A stretch of DNA of 27,913 nucleotides, taken from the NCBI RefSeq assembly GCF_937997595.1, contig NZ_CALKTS010000318.1, forward strand, positions 1 to 27,913. The letters run 5' to 3'. Below are positions 1 to 9,019 of this stretch, piece by piece. Each line of letters begins with the position of its first letter. Positions within the stretch are counted from its first letter, which is position 1. Below the pieces are notes generated by a model, which made no database searches, was not told the origin of the DNA, and worked only from the letters and a program-made list of their open reading frames with translations. The stretch is from an uncultured Campylobacter sp. Its GTDB lineage: Bacteria; Campylobacterota; Campylobacteria; Campylobacterales; Campylobacteraceae. A program made the position numbers and the translations under genes.

Positions 1-112
1 GCGGAGCGATAGTGTAGATCACGCTTGCTCGCGCCTGATCGAAATTTTTCAGGCACTCGTAGATCATCGTGCCCATTCTACCGCTTCCGCCGTGAATTCC
101 TATATTTATCAT
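1..112 (-). CDS. dapB: 4-hydroxy-tetrahydrodipicolinate reductase, N-terminal fragment
   Basis: The first 37 codons of a gene that runs off the left edge. The product begins MINIGIHGGSGRMG, the glycine-rich nucleotide-binding loop with the G-R-M-G signature of DapB, which reduces the dihydrodipicolinate precursor with NAD(P)H on the diaminopimelate/lysine pathway in the cytoplasm. The ATG at 112-110 is preceded by a GGAG site at 121-118. It lies about 50 bases after the stop of the long DUF748 gene on the same strand, so the two may share a transcript. Only the Rossmann-type start is visible; the catalytic part lies outside the window. The call rests on the N-terminal motif alone but that motif is distinctive. 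Confidence 0.85.
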   Translation of the reverse strand, partial: MINIGIHGGSGRMGTMIYECLKNFDQARASVIYTIAP

Positions 113-162
113 CGCTGCTCCTTAAATTTTAATCCGCTTAGTATAGCCAAATTTTGCTTACA

Positions 163-3100
163 CTACCTCTCTACGCCGAGGCTTAGCGGGATGAAGCTGT
201 TTTGTTTAAGCTCCGCTTCGCTTGGTTTTTTGATCTCTATGCGAGAGGCACTTACGCCGCGCTGCACGAGTGCCGCTTGCACGGCAGTCGCCCTGGCAAG
301 GGCTAACTCATCAAGACGCGAACGGGTAAATTTCTGCGCTCCTATCAGCTCCTCCATCGCCTCATCGCCGCCGGATTTGATGCCGTATTTGACCTTAAGT
401 GCCGCTATGGCTTCATCCGTGGAGAGGCCTTGTTTATTGGACATCAGCGTGAGGGTATTTTGCAGCGAGCGCCTTTTAAACTCGTGAGTATCGAGTTTTT
501 CGTTATACGCAGAGTTTAGGATGATCTTAAGTTCGGGCTTGGCTTTTGCGATCTTAACCAAATCATCTATTTTAGAGTTTTCGCTGATCAAAATTTCGCT
601 GCTCGCCGCCTCAAAATCGATACTTTCGAGCTTTTTCGTATCTACGCCCGCGATCTTTCCCATAAATCTAAACGGACTTAACACGATGTCGGAGAGCAGC
701 TTTTTGACCGCGCCCCAAACCAGCGTGCCGTAGCTAAATTTCGGATCGCTCAGCGTACCGCTTAGAGGCAGACTGATATCGATCTGATCGTCGCTGTCCT
801 TTAGAATCGATACGACTAGTCCGATCGGAAGACTCAGTGCGTCCTTGCTCTGCACCTCTTTGCCGAGCTCGAAGCGGTCTAAATTTAGATCGTTGCTTGC
901 GTTTAGCTTGCTATCGTCGATTTTGTAGGCAAGTTTTAAATTTAACTTGCCGCCCGCGATTTCGTTGCCGATATACTTGGCGGTATAGGGCGATGCGGGC
1001 ACAAGCGGAATCTCCTTTAAAACGACGTTTATATCGCTTTTGCGTTTAAAATCCAGCGGATAGGCGCGCGCCGTGATGCTCGCTAGCCCGCTTCCGCTTA
1101 CGAGCGAGCTAAGCTTGATATCCGCCGCTCGCTTCGGGCTGATCTCGCTGATGCTTGCTTTCATATCGCTGATGCGCAGTTTAAAGGGCGTTGCCATGCT
1201 CTCGTCGGTAAAATTTAAACCTCCGCCGCTAAGCGAGATATTTTTTGCGCTCCACGCAAAGTTTGCCTTGCTTTTTGCGGATCTGCTAGGCGCAGCTTCG
1301 GCGGGCTTTGCGGCCTGTTTTGCCTGCGCGGCGGGCTTTATTAGCGAAGTTAAATTTAAACGCCTGTCTTTATTTAGCGAGATATTTGCCGCAGGTGAGC
1401 CAAGAGCGATCTTATTTAATGCGAGAGAGTTTGGGCTCAGCGCGATTTGCGCGACATTCAGCGACGCAAGGGAGAAAATTTTATCCCTGCCCGAGCTTAA
1501 CGCCAAGCCCTTGCCCGATAGCTTTGCTTCGAGCGAGAATGTGTTTGAAAGCTTCAGCTGCCCTTGCGTAGCGAACTCGCCCGCGATGGAGCCCGCGATA
1601 AATTCTGCCATATATTTGTTAAAAACGCTCAAGTTCGGCGCCTTTAAGCTAAAGTTCGCGCCCACGTTAAGCGGCGCGATACTAGCCTTGCCGTCCGCGT
1701 TAGCGGTGATCTCGCCCGTGATAAGGCTTGCTTTGATACCGAAAGGCTCGGCGAAATTCGAGCTTAGCCCGCTTAGCGTGGCGCTGAAATCCTTGATCTC
1801 GTGCACGTTGTTTTTAACGATAAAGCTCTCGCTGATCTTAGCCTTTGCGCCCGTTATGGAGGCCTCTCCGATCTTAAATTTTAAAGCGGGGCTTTTGGCG
1901 GGCTTTTTAGAATCCGAATTTGCGCCGCTTGCCGTAGAATTTGCGTCCGTTTGGCTTACGGCGCTAGAGTTCGCCGTTTTTTTGAAACTCGCAGGATTTT
2001 TAGAGATCGCGCTTAAAATCGCCAAATCGTTTATGCTTTTGGCGCCGTTAACGCCCACTTCCGAGTTGAAAAACGGCTCGTTTAGTAAAATTTTATCCAC
2101 GTCCAGATCGAGATCCGCGACGTTAAATTTCACCCCTTGCACGCCGAAGCTTTCAAATCCGCTAAAAATTCCGTTTTTGTTTGCGATTTTGGAGTTTGAA
2201 ATTTTAGCAAACTCCAGGCTTACGCCGTTTTGCGCGCCCTCTTTGTCGTAGCTAAACGCGCCCAGCTCGGTTGCGGCGACCGAAATTTTATCGCTGCGCG
2301 CTAGCGTAATCTGCGTATCCGCGATATTAAAGGCGCTAAAACCCGTATGAAGGGCCGTATCGTTACCTTCGGCGTTAAATTTCAAAAAATTTTCGGTGAT
2401 TTTAGTGTCGTTTGAGACGACCGAAATTTGCGGGTTTGCAAAGCTTGAGCGGTTTAGATCTACGCTTTTTACGGCGGAGTTTAGCCGCAAGTTTGCCCCC
2501 GTTTTATTAAAATCCAGCGCAAAATCCGCGACCCGTGCGCCCTCAAAACCCGTGGAAATTTTGGTTTCGTTCATATCGTATTTTGCGCCCGAAACTAGCA
2601 CTTGCGGGATTACCACTTTGCCTGAAATTTCATTCGAAACGTCCGTATTTAGCTCAAAGCTCGGGATTTTTAGCGAGTCTAGCGAAATTAAATTTTGATC
2701 TTGCAAAATTTCTAGGCTTTGCAGCTCGAGCTTTGAGTTTTCAAGCGCAAATTTTATATTTTCATCGAGGCTCAATCGGTAATTCAGCTCGGCGGAAAGT
2801 AAGCCGTTCTTAAACCGCACGCCGCTAGGATCGAGGTACGATAGCCAAAACGGATCGATTTTCAGCCGCGAGATATCTACCTTGCCGTGCAGACGAAGAG
2901 GCGCCAGGTCGATGGCCCCATCGAAGCTCAGCGCGTCGTATGTGCGTGAAACGGCGCTTAAATCGTGCTCGCCGATCGTTTCGTCCTTTAAATTTAGTCC
3001 GTTGATCTCATAATTTAGCTCGGTCGAGATGAGCGAAAACGGCTTTTTCAGGGAGTTATCGACGTAGCCCAGAGAGCCGCGCTCGATCTTAAAATTATTC

Positions 3101-3525
3101 AGCGTGACGTTGAAGCTGGAGTTTTCATCCTTGCTTTCGCTCTTTTGCTCCGAAAGTAGCGGCTCGAAATTGAAGGTGCCGTTTTGCTCGCGCTCGACGT
3201 GAAATTTAGGCGATTTAAGATGCAAAATTTCTACCGCGAGAGTCTTTTTAAAAAGCTTCGAAAAACCGATTTTTAAATTTATCTCATCGGCGCTAAACAG
3301 CGGCTTAAAGGTGCTAAGCTCCGGCTTGGTAACGTTTAGCTCGTAGGTAAAGGGGTTAAATTTGGCGTCCTGCACGCTAAAGCTCACTCTGCCCTCTAAA
3401 ATTTTAGGTAGCGCCTTTTCGATAAAAAGCGGCACGCCGAAAAAGCCCGCGAGCACGTAAAATAGCGCAAATCCGCCCAATCCGCAAGCAAACTTACGTC
3501 GGTGTTTTATAAAAAAATTTTTCAT
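163..3525 (-). CDS. DUF748 / AsmA-like membrane-anchored envelope protein (1120 aa)
   Basis: A very long envelope protein. Residues about 7-28 form one hydrophobic helix after a basic start (MKNFFIKHRRK), so the bulk lies in the periplasm. The body is repetitive beta-strand sequence, with two Ala/Ser/Lys-rich linkers near residues 540-570 and 750-775. The C-terminal third carries the segment typical of DUF748: PIGLVVSILKD, then L-SDPKFS, then a K-LLSDIVLSPF stretch. DUF748 is related to AsmA-type proteins, some of which are thought to act as lipid-transfer bridges or regulators of outer-membrane assembly; a role here is inference. The open frame extends to an ATG at 3579, but a TATAAT at 3561-3556 lies inside that extension, so I use the ATG at 3525, which has GGAAAA just before it. 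The ATG at 3537 is possible but would leave a leader of only about 12 bases. dapB follows. Confidence 0.85.
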   Translation of the reverse strand: MKNFFIKHRRKFACGLGGFALFYVLAGFFGVPLFIEKALPKILEGRVSFSVQDAKFNPFTYELNVTKPELSTFKPLFSADEINLKIGFSKLFKKTLAVEILHLKSPKFHVEREQNGTFNFEPLLSEQKSESKDENSSFNVTLNNFKIERGSLGYVDNSLKKPFSLISTELNYEINGLNLKDETIGEHDLSAVSRTYDALSFDGAIDLAPLRLHGKVDISRLKIDPFWLSYLDPSGVRFKNGLLSAELNYRLSLDENIKFALENSKLELQSLEILQDQNLISLDSLKIPSFELNTDVSNEISGKVVIPQVLVSGAKYDMNETKISTGFEGARVADFALDFNKTGANLRLNSAVKSVDLNRSSFANPQISVVSNDTKITENFLKFNAEGNDTALHTGFSAFNIADTQITLARSDKISVAATELGAFSYDKEGAQNGVSLEFAKISNSKIANKNGIFSGFESFGVQGVKFNVADLDLDVDKILLNEPFFNSEVGVNGAKSINDLAILSAISKNPASFKKTANSSAVSQTDANSTASGANSDSKKPAKSPALKFKIGEASITGAKAKISESFIVKNNVHEIKDFSATLSGLSSNFAEPFGIKASLITGEITANADGKASIAPLNVGANFSLKAPNLSVFNKYMAEFIAGSIAGEFATQGQLKLSNTFSLEAKLSGKGLALSSGRDKIFSLASLNVAQIALSPNSLALNKIALGSPAANISLNKDRRLNLTSLIKPAAQAKQAAKPAEAAPSRSAKSKANFAWSAKNISLSGGGLNFTDESMATPFKLRISDMKASISEISPKRAADIKLSSLVSGSGLASITARAYPLDFKRKSDINVVLKEIPLVPASPYTAKYIGNEIAGGKLNLKLAYKIDDSKLNASNDLNLDRFELGKEVQSKDALSLPIGLVVSILKDSDDQIDISLPLSGTLSDPKFSYGTLVWGAVKKLLSDIVLSPFRFMGKIAGVDTKKLESIDFEAASSEILISENSKIDDLVKIAKAKPELKIILNSAYNEKLDTHEFKRRSLQNTLTLMSNKQGLSTDEAIAALKVKYGIKSGGDEAMEELIGAQKFTRSRLDELALARATAVQAALVQRGVSASRIEIKKPSEAELKQNSFIPLSLGVER

Positions 3526-3555
3526 TTTTCCGCTCATTAATTTTGATAGCGTAAA

Positions 3556-3561
3556 ATTATA
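3556..3561 (-). promoter_or_regulatory. -10 promoter element for the DUF748 gene
   Basis: On the minus strand the sequence reads GGATATAATTTTACGC, a perfect TATAAT after a T-rich run. Epsilonproteobacterial sigma-70 promoters usually keep the -10 and lack a clear -35. Transcription would start near 3549 and give a leader of about 24 bases to the ATG at 3525. The queH gene starts about 30 bases away on the other strand, so the two genes share a very short divergent control region. Confidence 0.55.
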
Positions 3562-3590
3562 TCCAAAAATTTCGTGCAAAGGGTTAAATT

Positions 3591-4724
3591 TTGCTGGTTC
3601 ACATCTGCTGCTCGGTCGATTGCGATTATTTTTTGCGCCGCTTAAAAGAGCTCACGCAAGAGCCGCTAATAGGCTATTTTTATGATCCCAACATCCACCC
3701 TTGCGGCGAATATGTTCTTAGAATGCACGACGCAAAGCGGGTTTGCGAGAATTTAGGGATTAAATTTATCCCGGGCGAGTATGATTTTCAGGGCTGGCTA
3801 GACGGCGCGCGCGGGCTTGAAAACGAGCCCGAAAAAGGCGCGCGCTGCGAGTTTTGCTTTGATTTTCGCATGCAAAAAACGGCCGAGCTCGCGCTAGGCC
3901 TAGGCGAGCGCAAAATCACTACGACGCTTCTGATGAGCCCCAAAAAATCGCACTCTCAGCTTTGCGCCTCATTGCAGCGCATTTGTGAGCGCTACGGACT
4001 GGAGTTTATCGCGCCCGATTTTCGCAAAAACGGCGGCACGAACGAGCAGTTTGCGCTCGCGAAAAAGGACGCGCTGTATCATCAAAACTACTGCGGCTGC
4101 ATCTACGCGCTTGCGTCGCAGCGGAATGATCAACAAAAAGCTGAGCGAAATTCGGGCGAGAGCCTGACGGCGGATTTGAAGCAAAATTTAGCCCAAGGCG
4201 CCGAAATTTACGAGCTAATGTCGTCTATCGATCGGCAAATCCTGCCCGCTTCGGTAGAGGAGAAGTTGAAATTTTACAAAAAGCTTTGCTCGCTCGAAAG
4301 AAAAGGGGTTAAATTTAGCGTGCTGCGCGATCGATTTTTAAACTACCGCCTGCTCCGTGCATGGATTAAATTTGACGGGCGTGTAGCGCCTTCGTTTGTG
4401 CTGTTCGGTTCGCATTTTGCGCGCGAAAACATGAAGCTTAGCATAGAGCGGAAGTGCGAAATTTTTTGTAGCGACAAAGGCGAGATTAAAATTTTAAGCC
4501 TGGCGAAATTTAACGAAATTTCAAGATCAAATTTCAAAAGCGTATCCGAAATGCTAAAAAACCCGCCGAGTCTCGCGCGCCAAAATAAAACTCGCGCCGC
4601 CCTGTGCGCTGCGGGCTCGCTCTCGCCGATCATCGTCACGGACGAGATAAGAGCCGCCAAAGTTCAAATTTACGGGCTCTCGCGCATATTTTTAGACGTT
4701 AGGGAAATTTTAGTAAGAATTTGA
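3591..4724 (+). CDS. queH: Epoxyqueuosine reductase QueH with C-terminal extension
   Basis: Likely catalyses the last step of queuosine synthesis, reducing epoxyqueuosine to queuosine in tRNA. The start HICCSVDCDYF gives the adjacent pair C6-C7; RCEFC gives C86 and C89; YCGC gives C168 and C170. Adjacent cysteines plus a later CxxC are the iron-sulfur cluster ligands of the QueH (DUF208) family. The core ends near residue 175; residues from about 185 to 377 form a Lys/Arg-rich C-terminal region with no recognised domain, so the protein is about 150-200 residues longer than a minimal QueH. The start is a TTG at 3591 with AAGGG about 8 bases upstream; a stop in frame at 3585 leaves no better choice. 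It stands first in the long plus-strand run, 33 bases before fabZ. Confidence 0.85.
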   Translation: MLVHICCSVDCDYFLRRLKELTQEPLIGYFYDPNIHPCGEYVLRMHDAKRVCENLGIKFIPGEYDFQGWLDGARGLENEPEKGARCEFCFDFRMQKTAELALGLGERKITTTLLMSPKKSHSQLCASLQRICERYGLEFIAPDFRKNGGTNEQFALAKKDALYHQNYCGCIYALASQRNDQQKAERNSGESLTADLKQNLAQGAEIYELMSSIDRQILPASVEEKLKFYKKLCSLERKGVKFSVLRDRFLNYRLLRAWIKFDGRVAPSFVLFGSHFARENMKLSIERKCEIFCSDKGEIKILSLAKFNEISRSNFKSVSEMLKNPPSLARQNKTRAALCAAGSLSPIIVTDEIRAAKVQIYGLSRIFLDVREILVRI

Positions 4725-4757
4725 TAAGATTCTAAAATTTCTAAAAAAGGCAGATCA

Positions 4758-5207
4758 ATGATAGATATAAACGAAATCCTCTCCATCCTACCTCATCGTT
4801 TTCCGTTTTTGCTGATAGATCGCGTCGAAGAGCTCAGCATCGGCGAAAGCATCAAGGCCTATAAAAACGTAACCTACAACGAGCAGATCTTTCAGGGTCA
4901 CTTCCCGGGGCACCCGATCTATCCGGGCGTAATGATAATCGAGGGCTTAGCGCAGGCGGGCGGCGTGCTGGCGTTTAAGAGCATGGAGAAAGACGGCGTC
5001 GATCTAAGCGATAAGGTCGTGTATTTTATGAGTATCGACAACGCTAAATTTAGAAACCCGGTCCGCCCCGGCGACAAGCTTGAATATCGCATCAGCGTAA
5101 TCAAACATCGCGGACGCATCTGGGTGCTAAAGGGCGAAGCCTACATCAACGACGGCGCGACACTGGCCGCACAGGCTGAACTTCAAGCGATGATAATGGA
5201 TAAATGA
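4758..5207 (+). CDS. fabZ: 3-hydroxyacyl-[acyl-carrier-protein] dehydratase FabZ
   Basis: Dehydrates 3-hydroxyacyl-ACP in the fatty-acid elongation cycle in the cytoplasm and also supplies the balance of 3-hydroxyacyl chains used for lipid A. The 149-residue hot-dog protein has the family signature GHFPGHPIYPGV at 47-58, with the catalytic histidine at 48 and the catalytic acid at E62 in IIEGLAQAGG. Length is normal. A Shine-Dalgarno AAAAAGG lies about 8 bases before the ATG. The stop overlaps the ATG of lpxA, a pairing that makes sense because both enzymes compete for or use 3-hydroxyacyl-ACP. Confidence 0.96.
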   Translation: MIDINEILSILPHRFPFLLIDRVEELSIGESIKAYKNVTYNEQIFQGHFPGHPIYPGVMIIEGLAQAGGVLAFKSMEKDGVDLSDKVVYFMSIDNAKFRNPVRPGDKLEYRISVIKHRGRIWVLKGEAYINDGATLAAQAELQAMIMDK

Positions 5208-5995
5208 TGGCTAAAGTTCACCACACGGCGATCATCGAGGACGGCGCGCAGATCGGAGCCGAGGTTGTGATCGAGCCGTATGCTTTCATAAGCGCGCAGG
5301 CTAAAATCGGCGACGGCTGCACGATCAAGCAGGGCGCGCGCATCATCGGCGATACGCAAATCGGCGAGAACTCTAAAATTTTTTCATACGCGATCGTGGG
5401 CGAAATTCCGCAGGATATGAGCTTTGAAGAGGGCGAGCGAACGGGGCTAATCATCGGCAAAAACGCTACGATTCACGAGTTTTGCACGATCAGCTCGGGC
5501 TCGCATAAGGGCGACGGATTTACGCGCATCGGCGATAATCTCTTTATGATGGCGTATTGCCACATCGCGCACGATTGCATACTGGGCAGCAACATAATCC
5601 TAGCCAACAACGCCACGCTCGCAGGCCACGTCGTAATGGGCGATTATGCCGTTATCGGCGGGCTTACGCCAGTGCATCAGTTCGTCCAAATCGGCGAGAG
5701 CTGCATGATCGCAGGGGCTAGCGCGCTTAGTCAGGACGTGGTGCCGTTTTGTCTAGCCGAGGGAAATCGCGCCTATATTCGCGGGCTAAATTTAACGGGC
5801 ATCCGCCGCCGCTTCGATAAAGAGACGGTCGAGACGATAAATCGGGCGTATAAATTTTTATTCAACCAAGGCGGGGGTTTAAAGGAGCAGGCGCAAATTT
5901 TATTAAACGAAACGAGCGATCAAAACGTGCGCAAGATGTGCGAGTTTATAATCAACACAAAACGCGGAATTCCGCTAGATAAAGGTAAAATTTAA
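5204..5995 (+). CDS. lpxA: UDP-N-acetylglucosamine O-acyltransferase LpxA
   Basis: First enzyme of lipid A synthesis: transfers a 3-hydroxyacyl group from ACP to UDP-GlcNAc. The first two-thirds (residues about 4-190) is a left-handed beta-helix of hexapeptide repeats (IGDGC, IGENS, LGSNI type), followed by a helical C-terminal domain. The segment YCHIAHDC holds the histidine (H123) that matches the catalytic base of known LpxA enzymes. Two ATG codons in a row at 5204 and 5207 are both possible; the first overlaps the fabZ stop in an ATGA and suggests translational coupling, the second gives the more usual MAKVHHTA start. The stop overlaps clpX by one base. Confidence 0.95.
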   Translation: MMAKVHHTAIIEDGAQIGAEVVIEPYAFISAQAKIGDGCTIKQGARIIGDTQIGENSKIFSYAIVGEIPQDMSFEEGERTGLIIGKNATIHEFCTISSGSHKGDGFTRIGDNLFMMAYCHIAHDCILGSNIILANNATLAGHVVMGDYAVIGGLTPVHQFVQIGESCMIAGASALSQDVVPFCLAEGNRAYIRGLNLTGIRRRFDKETVETINRAYKFLFNQGGGLKEQAQILLNETSDQNVRKMCEFIINTKRGIPLDKGKI

Positions 5996-7233
5996 TGGCA
6001 AATAAGTGCAGTTTTTGCGGTGAGACGGGCGCGGACGGACGTCGTATCTATCCTAACGACGACGGTACGGCGGCTATCTGCAGCTATTGTATCGATATGG
6101 CATACGCCGCTATCCACGGCAGCGAGGGCCAAAATGAGGCGATACAAAATCAAAATAAAGAGATCGATTTCGAGGCTATCAAGCCAAAGGCGCTGATGGA
6201 GGTTCTAAACCGCTACGTCATCGGCCAGGAGCGCGCTAAGAAAATTTTTAGCGTCGGCGTTTACAACCACTATAAAAGAATTTTCAGGCAGACCGACGCG
6301 AAGGGCGACGATACCGAAATTTCAAAATCAAATATCTTGCTTATCGGACCTACCGGCAGCGGTAAGACGCTTATGGCGCAGACCTTGGCGCGATTTTTGG
6401 ACGTGCCGATCGCCATTAGCGACGCTACGAGCCTAACGGAAGCGGGCTACGTCGGCGAGGACGTAGAAAACATCCTTACCCGCCTTTTGCAGGCCGCGGA
6501 CGGCGACGTAGAGAAGGCGCAGCGCGGTATCGTATTCGTAGATGAGATCGATAAGATCGCGCGAATGAGCGAAAACCGCAGCATCACGCGCGACGTAAGC
6601 GGCGAAGGTGTACAACAAGCGCTGCTTAAGATCATCGAAGGAAGCGTCGTAAATATCCCGCCGAAGGGCGGCCGCAAGCATCCAAATCAGGACTTCATCC
6701 AGATCGATACGACCAATATTTTGTTCGTCTGCGGCGGTGCGTTCGACGGGCTAAACGAGATCATCAACCGCCGCATCGGGCAGAATGTGTTAGGGTTTAA
6801 CCAAACCAAGCGCAGCAAGAAAGAGAGTTTAAATTTACTAAATATGGTCGAGGCCGACGATCTGGTGCATTACGGCATAATCCCCGAGCTCATCGGGCGA
6901 TTGCACGTAGTGGCTACGCTAAATGAGATCGACGAAAAGGCGATGGTTAGAATTTTAACCGAGCCGAAAAACGCGATCTTAAAGCAATATCAAAAGCTCT
7001 TTGCGATAGACGGGGCAAATTTAAAATTTGACGACGACGCGCTAAGAGAGGTCGCGAGCCTTGCGATCAAGCGCAAAACCGGTGCGCGCGGGCTTCGCAG
7101 CATAATCGAGGAGATCATGATCGATATTATGTTTGATCTGCCTGAGCTTAAGGGCTATGACGTCATCATATCCAAAGAGGTCGTAGACGGCGTCTCTAAG
7201 CCGATACTTGTAAAACAAAATTTAACTGCATAA
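5995..7233 (+). CDS. clpX: ATP-dependent Clp protease ATP-binding subunit ClpX
   Basis: AAA+ unfoldase that feeds tagged or regulatory proteins into ClpP. The N-terminal zinc-binding domain has C5, C8, C29 and C32. The ATPase core shows Walker A GPTGSGKT (118-125), the pore loop GYVG (151-154), Walker B FVDEID (181-186), the second pore segment RDVSGEGVQQ, and the substrate-contacting RKH loop at 227-229. The ClpP-docking loop that is IGF in E. coli reads LGF here (256-258), a usual bacterial variant. At 412 residues it is full length. The ATG overlaps the lpxA stop by one base (TAATG), with AAAGG ten bases earlier. No clpP is in the window. Confidence 0.97.
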   Translation: MANKCSFCGETGADGRRIYPNDDGTAAICSYCIDMAYAAIHGSEGQNEAIQNQNKEIDFEAIKPKALMEVLNRYVIGQERAKKIFSVGVYNHYKRIFRQTDAKGDDTEISKSNILLIGPTGSGKTLMAQTLARFLDVPIAISDATSLTEAGYVGEDVENILTRLLQAADGDVEKAQRGIVFVDEIDKIARMSENRSITRDVSGEGVQQALLKIIEGSVVNIPPKGGRKHPNQDFIQIDTTNILFVCGGAFDGLNEIINRRIGQNVLGFNQTKRSKKESLNLLNMVEADDLVHYGIIPELIGRLHVVATLNEIDEKAMVRILTEPKNAILKQYQKLFAIDGANLKFDDDALREVASLAIKRKTGARGLRSIIEEIMIDIMFDLPELKGYDVIISKEVVDGVSKPILVKQNLTA

Positions 7234-7242
7234 AGGGGATAA

Positions 7243-8277
7243 ATGTTACTTGATTCGATTCTAGGATTATTTTCTAGGGATATGGGCATCGATCTAGGCA
7301 CGGCAAACACGCTTGTGCTGCTAAAAGATAAAGGCATCATCATCAACGAACCGAGCGTCGTCGCGGTACAAAACGAGCGCTACGGCAAGCAAAGGATCAT
7401 CGCCGTGGGCGCCGAGGCTAAAGAGATGCTCGGGCGCACTCCGGGCGATATCGAAGCGGTGCGCCCGATGAAGGACGGCGTTATCGCGGATTTTGACATG
7501 ACGGAGAAGATGATTAGGTATTTTATCGAAAAGACCCACAAGCGCCGCTTTTTCGTAAGTCCGCGCATCATCATCTCAGTTCCTTACGGACTAACTCAGG
7601 TCGAGCGTAAAGCCGTGCGCGAAAGCGCAATGATAGCGGGCGCGCGCGAGGTTTATCTAATCGAAGAGCCGATGGCTGCGGCGATCGGCGCGGGACTTCC
7701 CGTAAATGAAGCGCGCGGCTCGCTGGTCGTGGATATCGGTGGCGGCACCACCGAGATCGGCGTCATCTCTTTAGGCGGCATCATCAGCGCCAAATCCGTC
7801 CGCGTCGCGGGCGATAAGATCGACGCAAGCATCGTTAACTACGTCAAAGAAAAATATAGCCTGCTTATTTCGGAGCGTGCGGCCGAGGAGATTAAGATCA
7901 AGATCGGCACGGCGGTGCAACAGCAAAAAGATCTTACATACACGGTCAAAGGAAAAGACCAGATCAGCGGGCTTTTAAGCTCGGTCGATCTTACGAGTGA
8001 GGACGTTAGAGAGGCAATCAAAGACTCGATCAGAGAGATCGCCGATGCGTTAAAATTTGTCCTTGAGAGCATTCAGCCCGAAGTCGCCGCCGACATCGTC
8101 GAAAACGGCGTCGTACTAACGGGCGGCGGTGCGCTCATTCGCGGATTAGATAAATATCTAAGCGACACCGTAAAGCTTCCGGTTTTCGTCGCGGACGAGC
8201 CGCTGCTGTGCGTCGCAAACGGCACTGGAAAAGCCCTAGAAGAGATCAAATCGCTAAAACAAGCGGCAAATGACTAA
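7243..8277 (+). CDS. mreB: Rod shape-determining protein MreB
   Basis: Bacterial actin that forms membrane-bound filaments and directs elongation of the cell wall. The phosphate-binding loops GIDLGTANT (near residue 15) and DIGGGTTEIGV (about 167-177) and the adenosine motif LTGGGALIRG (near 290) are all present, in a 344-residue protein of normal size. The short amphipathic N-terminus LLDSILGLF fits membrane attachment. AAAGGGG lies 5 bases before the ATG. The stop overlaps the first codons of mreC by 8 bases, as expected for partners in the elongation complex. Confidence 0.97.
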   Translation: MLLDSILGLFSRDMGIDLGTANTLVLLKDKGIIINEPSVVAVQNERYGKQRIIAVGAEAKEMLGRTPGDIEAVRPMKDGVIADFDMTEKMIRYFIEKTHKRRFFVSPRIIISVPYGLTQVERKAVRESAMIAGAREVYLIEEPMAAAIGAGLPVNEARGSLVVDIGGGTTEIGVISLGGIISAKSVRVAGDKIDASIVNYVKEKYSLLISERAAEEIKIKIGTAVQQQKDLTYTVKGKDQISGLLSSVDLTSEDVREAIKDSIREIADALKFVLESIQPEVAADIVENGVVLTGGGALIRGLDKYLSDTVKLPVFVADEPLLCVANGTGKALEEIKSLKQAAND

Positions 8278-9019
8278 TCTCAAACTCCTCCTCGTCGCGG
8301 TTTTGCTGGTAGCCGTTTCGCTTACGTTCGGCTCGTATATCCACGGCAAATTTATCGGATTTGCAGGAGGAATTTTAGAGGTTTATTACGGCGTGAGTGA
8401 TCGGGTAAAAAGCGCTGTGAACGAGCATTTTAACCAGGCAGAGACGATCAAAGCTCTACGAGAAGAAAACGCCGAGCTAAAAAAATCGGCGATGCTGCTT
8501 AGTACGTTCGCGGGCGAGCTGAATAAAATTTTGATCGATAAAAACAGCTCCGTCTACGAGCCCAAAGTTCAGCTCGTAAAGGCGCTGAGCTATGCAAATC
8601 TAAACGACTACAACAAATTCTTCGTAAATTTTGAAAATTTTAACCCAAACAAAATTTACGGCCTCATCAGCGAGGGCAAGACCGCAGGAATTTTAGTAAA
8701 TAAAGACGGGCGCCCGCTTGCGATCTTACAGCGCGACGAAAAGAGCAATTTCTCCGTTTTCATAGGAGATACCCAAATTCCTGGCGTCGCAGGCGGCGAA
8801 AATAACGAGCTCGTGGTTAGATACATCCCGCAGTGGCTCGATCCCAAGGTAGGTGATGAGGTACTTACCAGCGGCAAAGACGGGATTTTTTTTGCCGGCG
8901 TGCCGGTAGGGAAGGTTAAAGAAATTCAAAACGGGAAGCTATACAAAAGCGCCGTCGTAGAGCCCTACGTGAGCTCCGAGATGCCGGCGTTTTTGTATGT
9001 CGTTACAAAGGAAAATTGA
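8270..9019 (+). CDS. mreC: Rod shape-determining protein MreC
   Basis: Membrane-anchored scaffold of the elongation machinery, linking MreB inside to the wall synthases outside. Residues about 4-22 form one membrane segment, residues about 45-75 (NQAETIKALREENAELK) are a coiled coil, and the rest is beta-rich, with the typical DGRPLAIL and GDEVLTSGKDGIF-G-PVG segments of the MreC core. At 249 residues it is a compact member. It overlaps mreB by 8 bases. No mreD follows; the next gene is carB, overlapping by one base. Confidence 0.93.
   Translation: MTNLKLLLVAVLLVAVSLTFGSYIHGKFIGFAGGILEVYYGVSDRVKSAVNEHFNQAETIKALREENAELKKSAMLLSTFAGELNKILIDKNSSVYEPKVQLVKALSYANLNDYNKFFVNFENFNPNKIYGLISEGKTAGILVNKDGRPLAILQRDEKSNFSVFIGDTQIPGVAGGENNELVVRYIPQWLDPKVGDEVLTSGKDGIFFAGVPVGKVKEIQNGKLYKSAVVEPYVSSEMPAFLYVVTKEN

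Noticed and set aside
1073..2251. Long plus-strand open frame of 392 codons opposite the DUF748 gene
   Set aside because: It mirrors the antisense of a clear coding sequence, has a Leu/Phe/Ala-biased composition, no ribosome site and no recognised domain.
3526..3579. N-terminal extension of the DUF748 protein to the ATG at 3579
   Set aside because: The extension covers a perfect TATAAT and puts extra polar residues before the basic start and membrane helix; the ATG at 3525 fits better.
9016..9018. TTG as the carB start
   Set aside because: The ATG at 9019 gives the usual MPKIDD start and the typical TGATG overlap with mreC.
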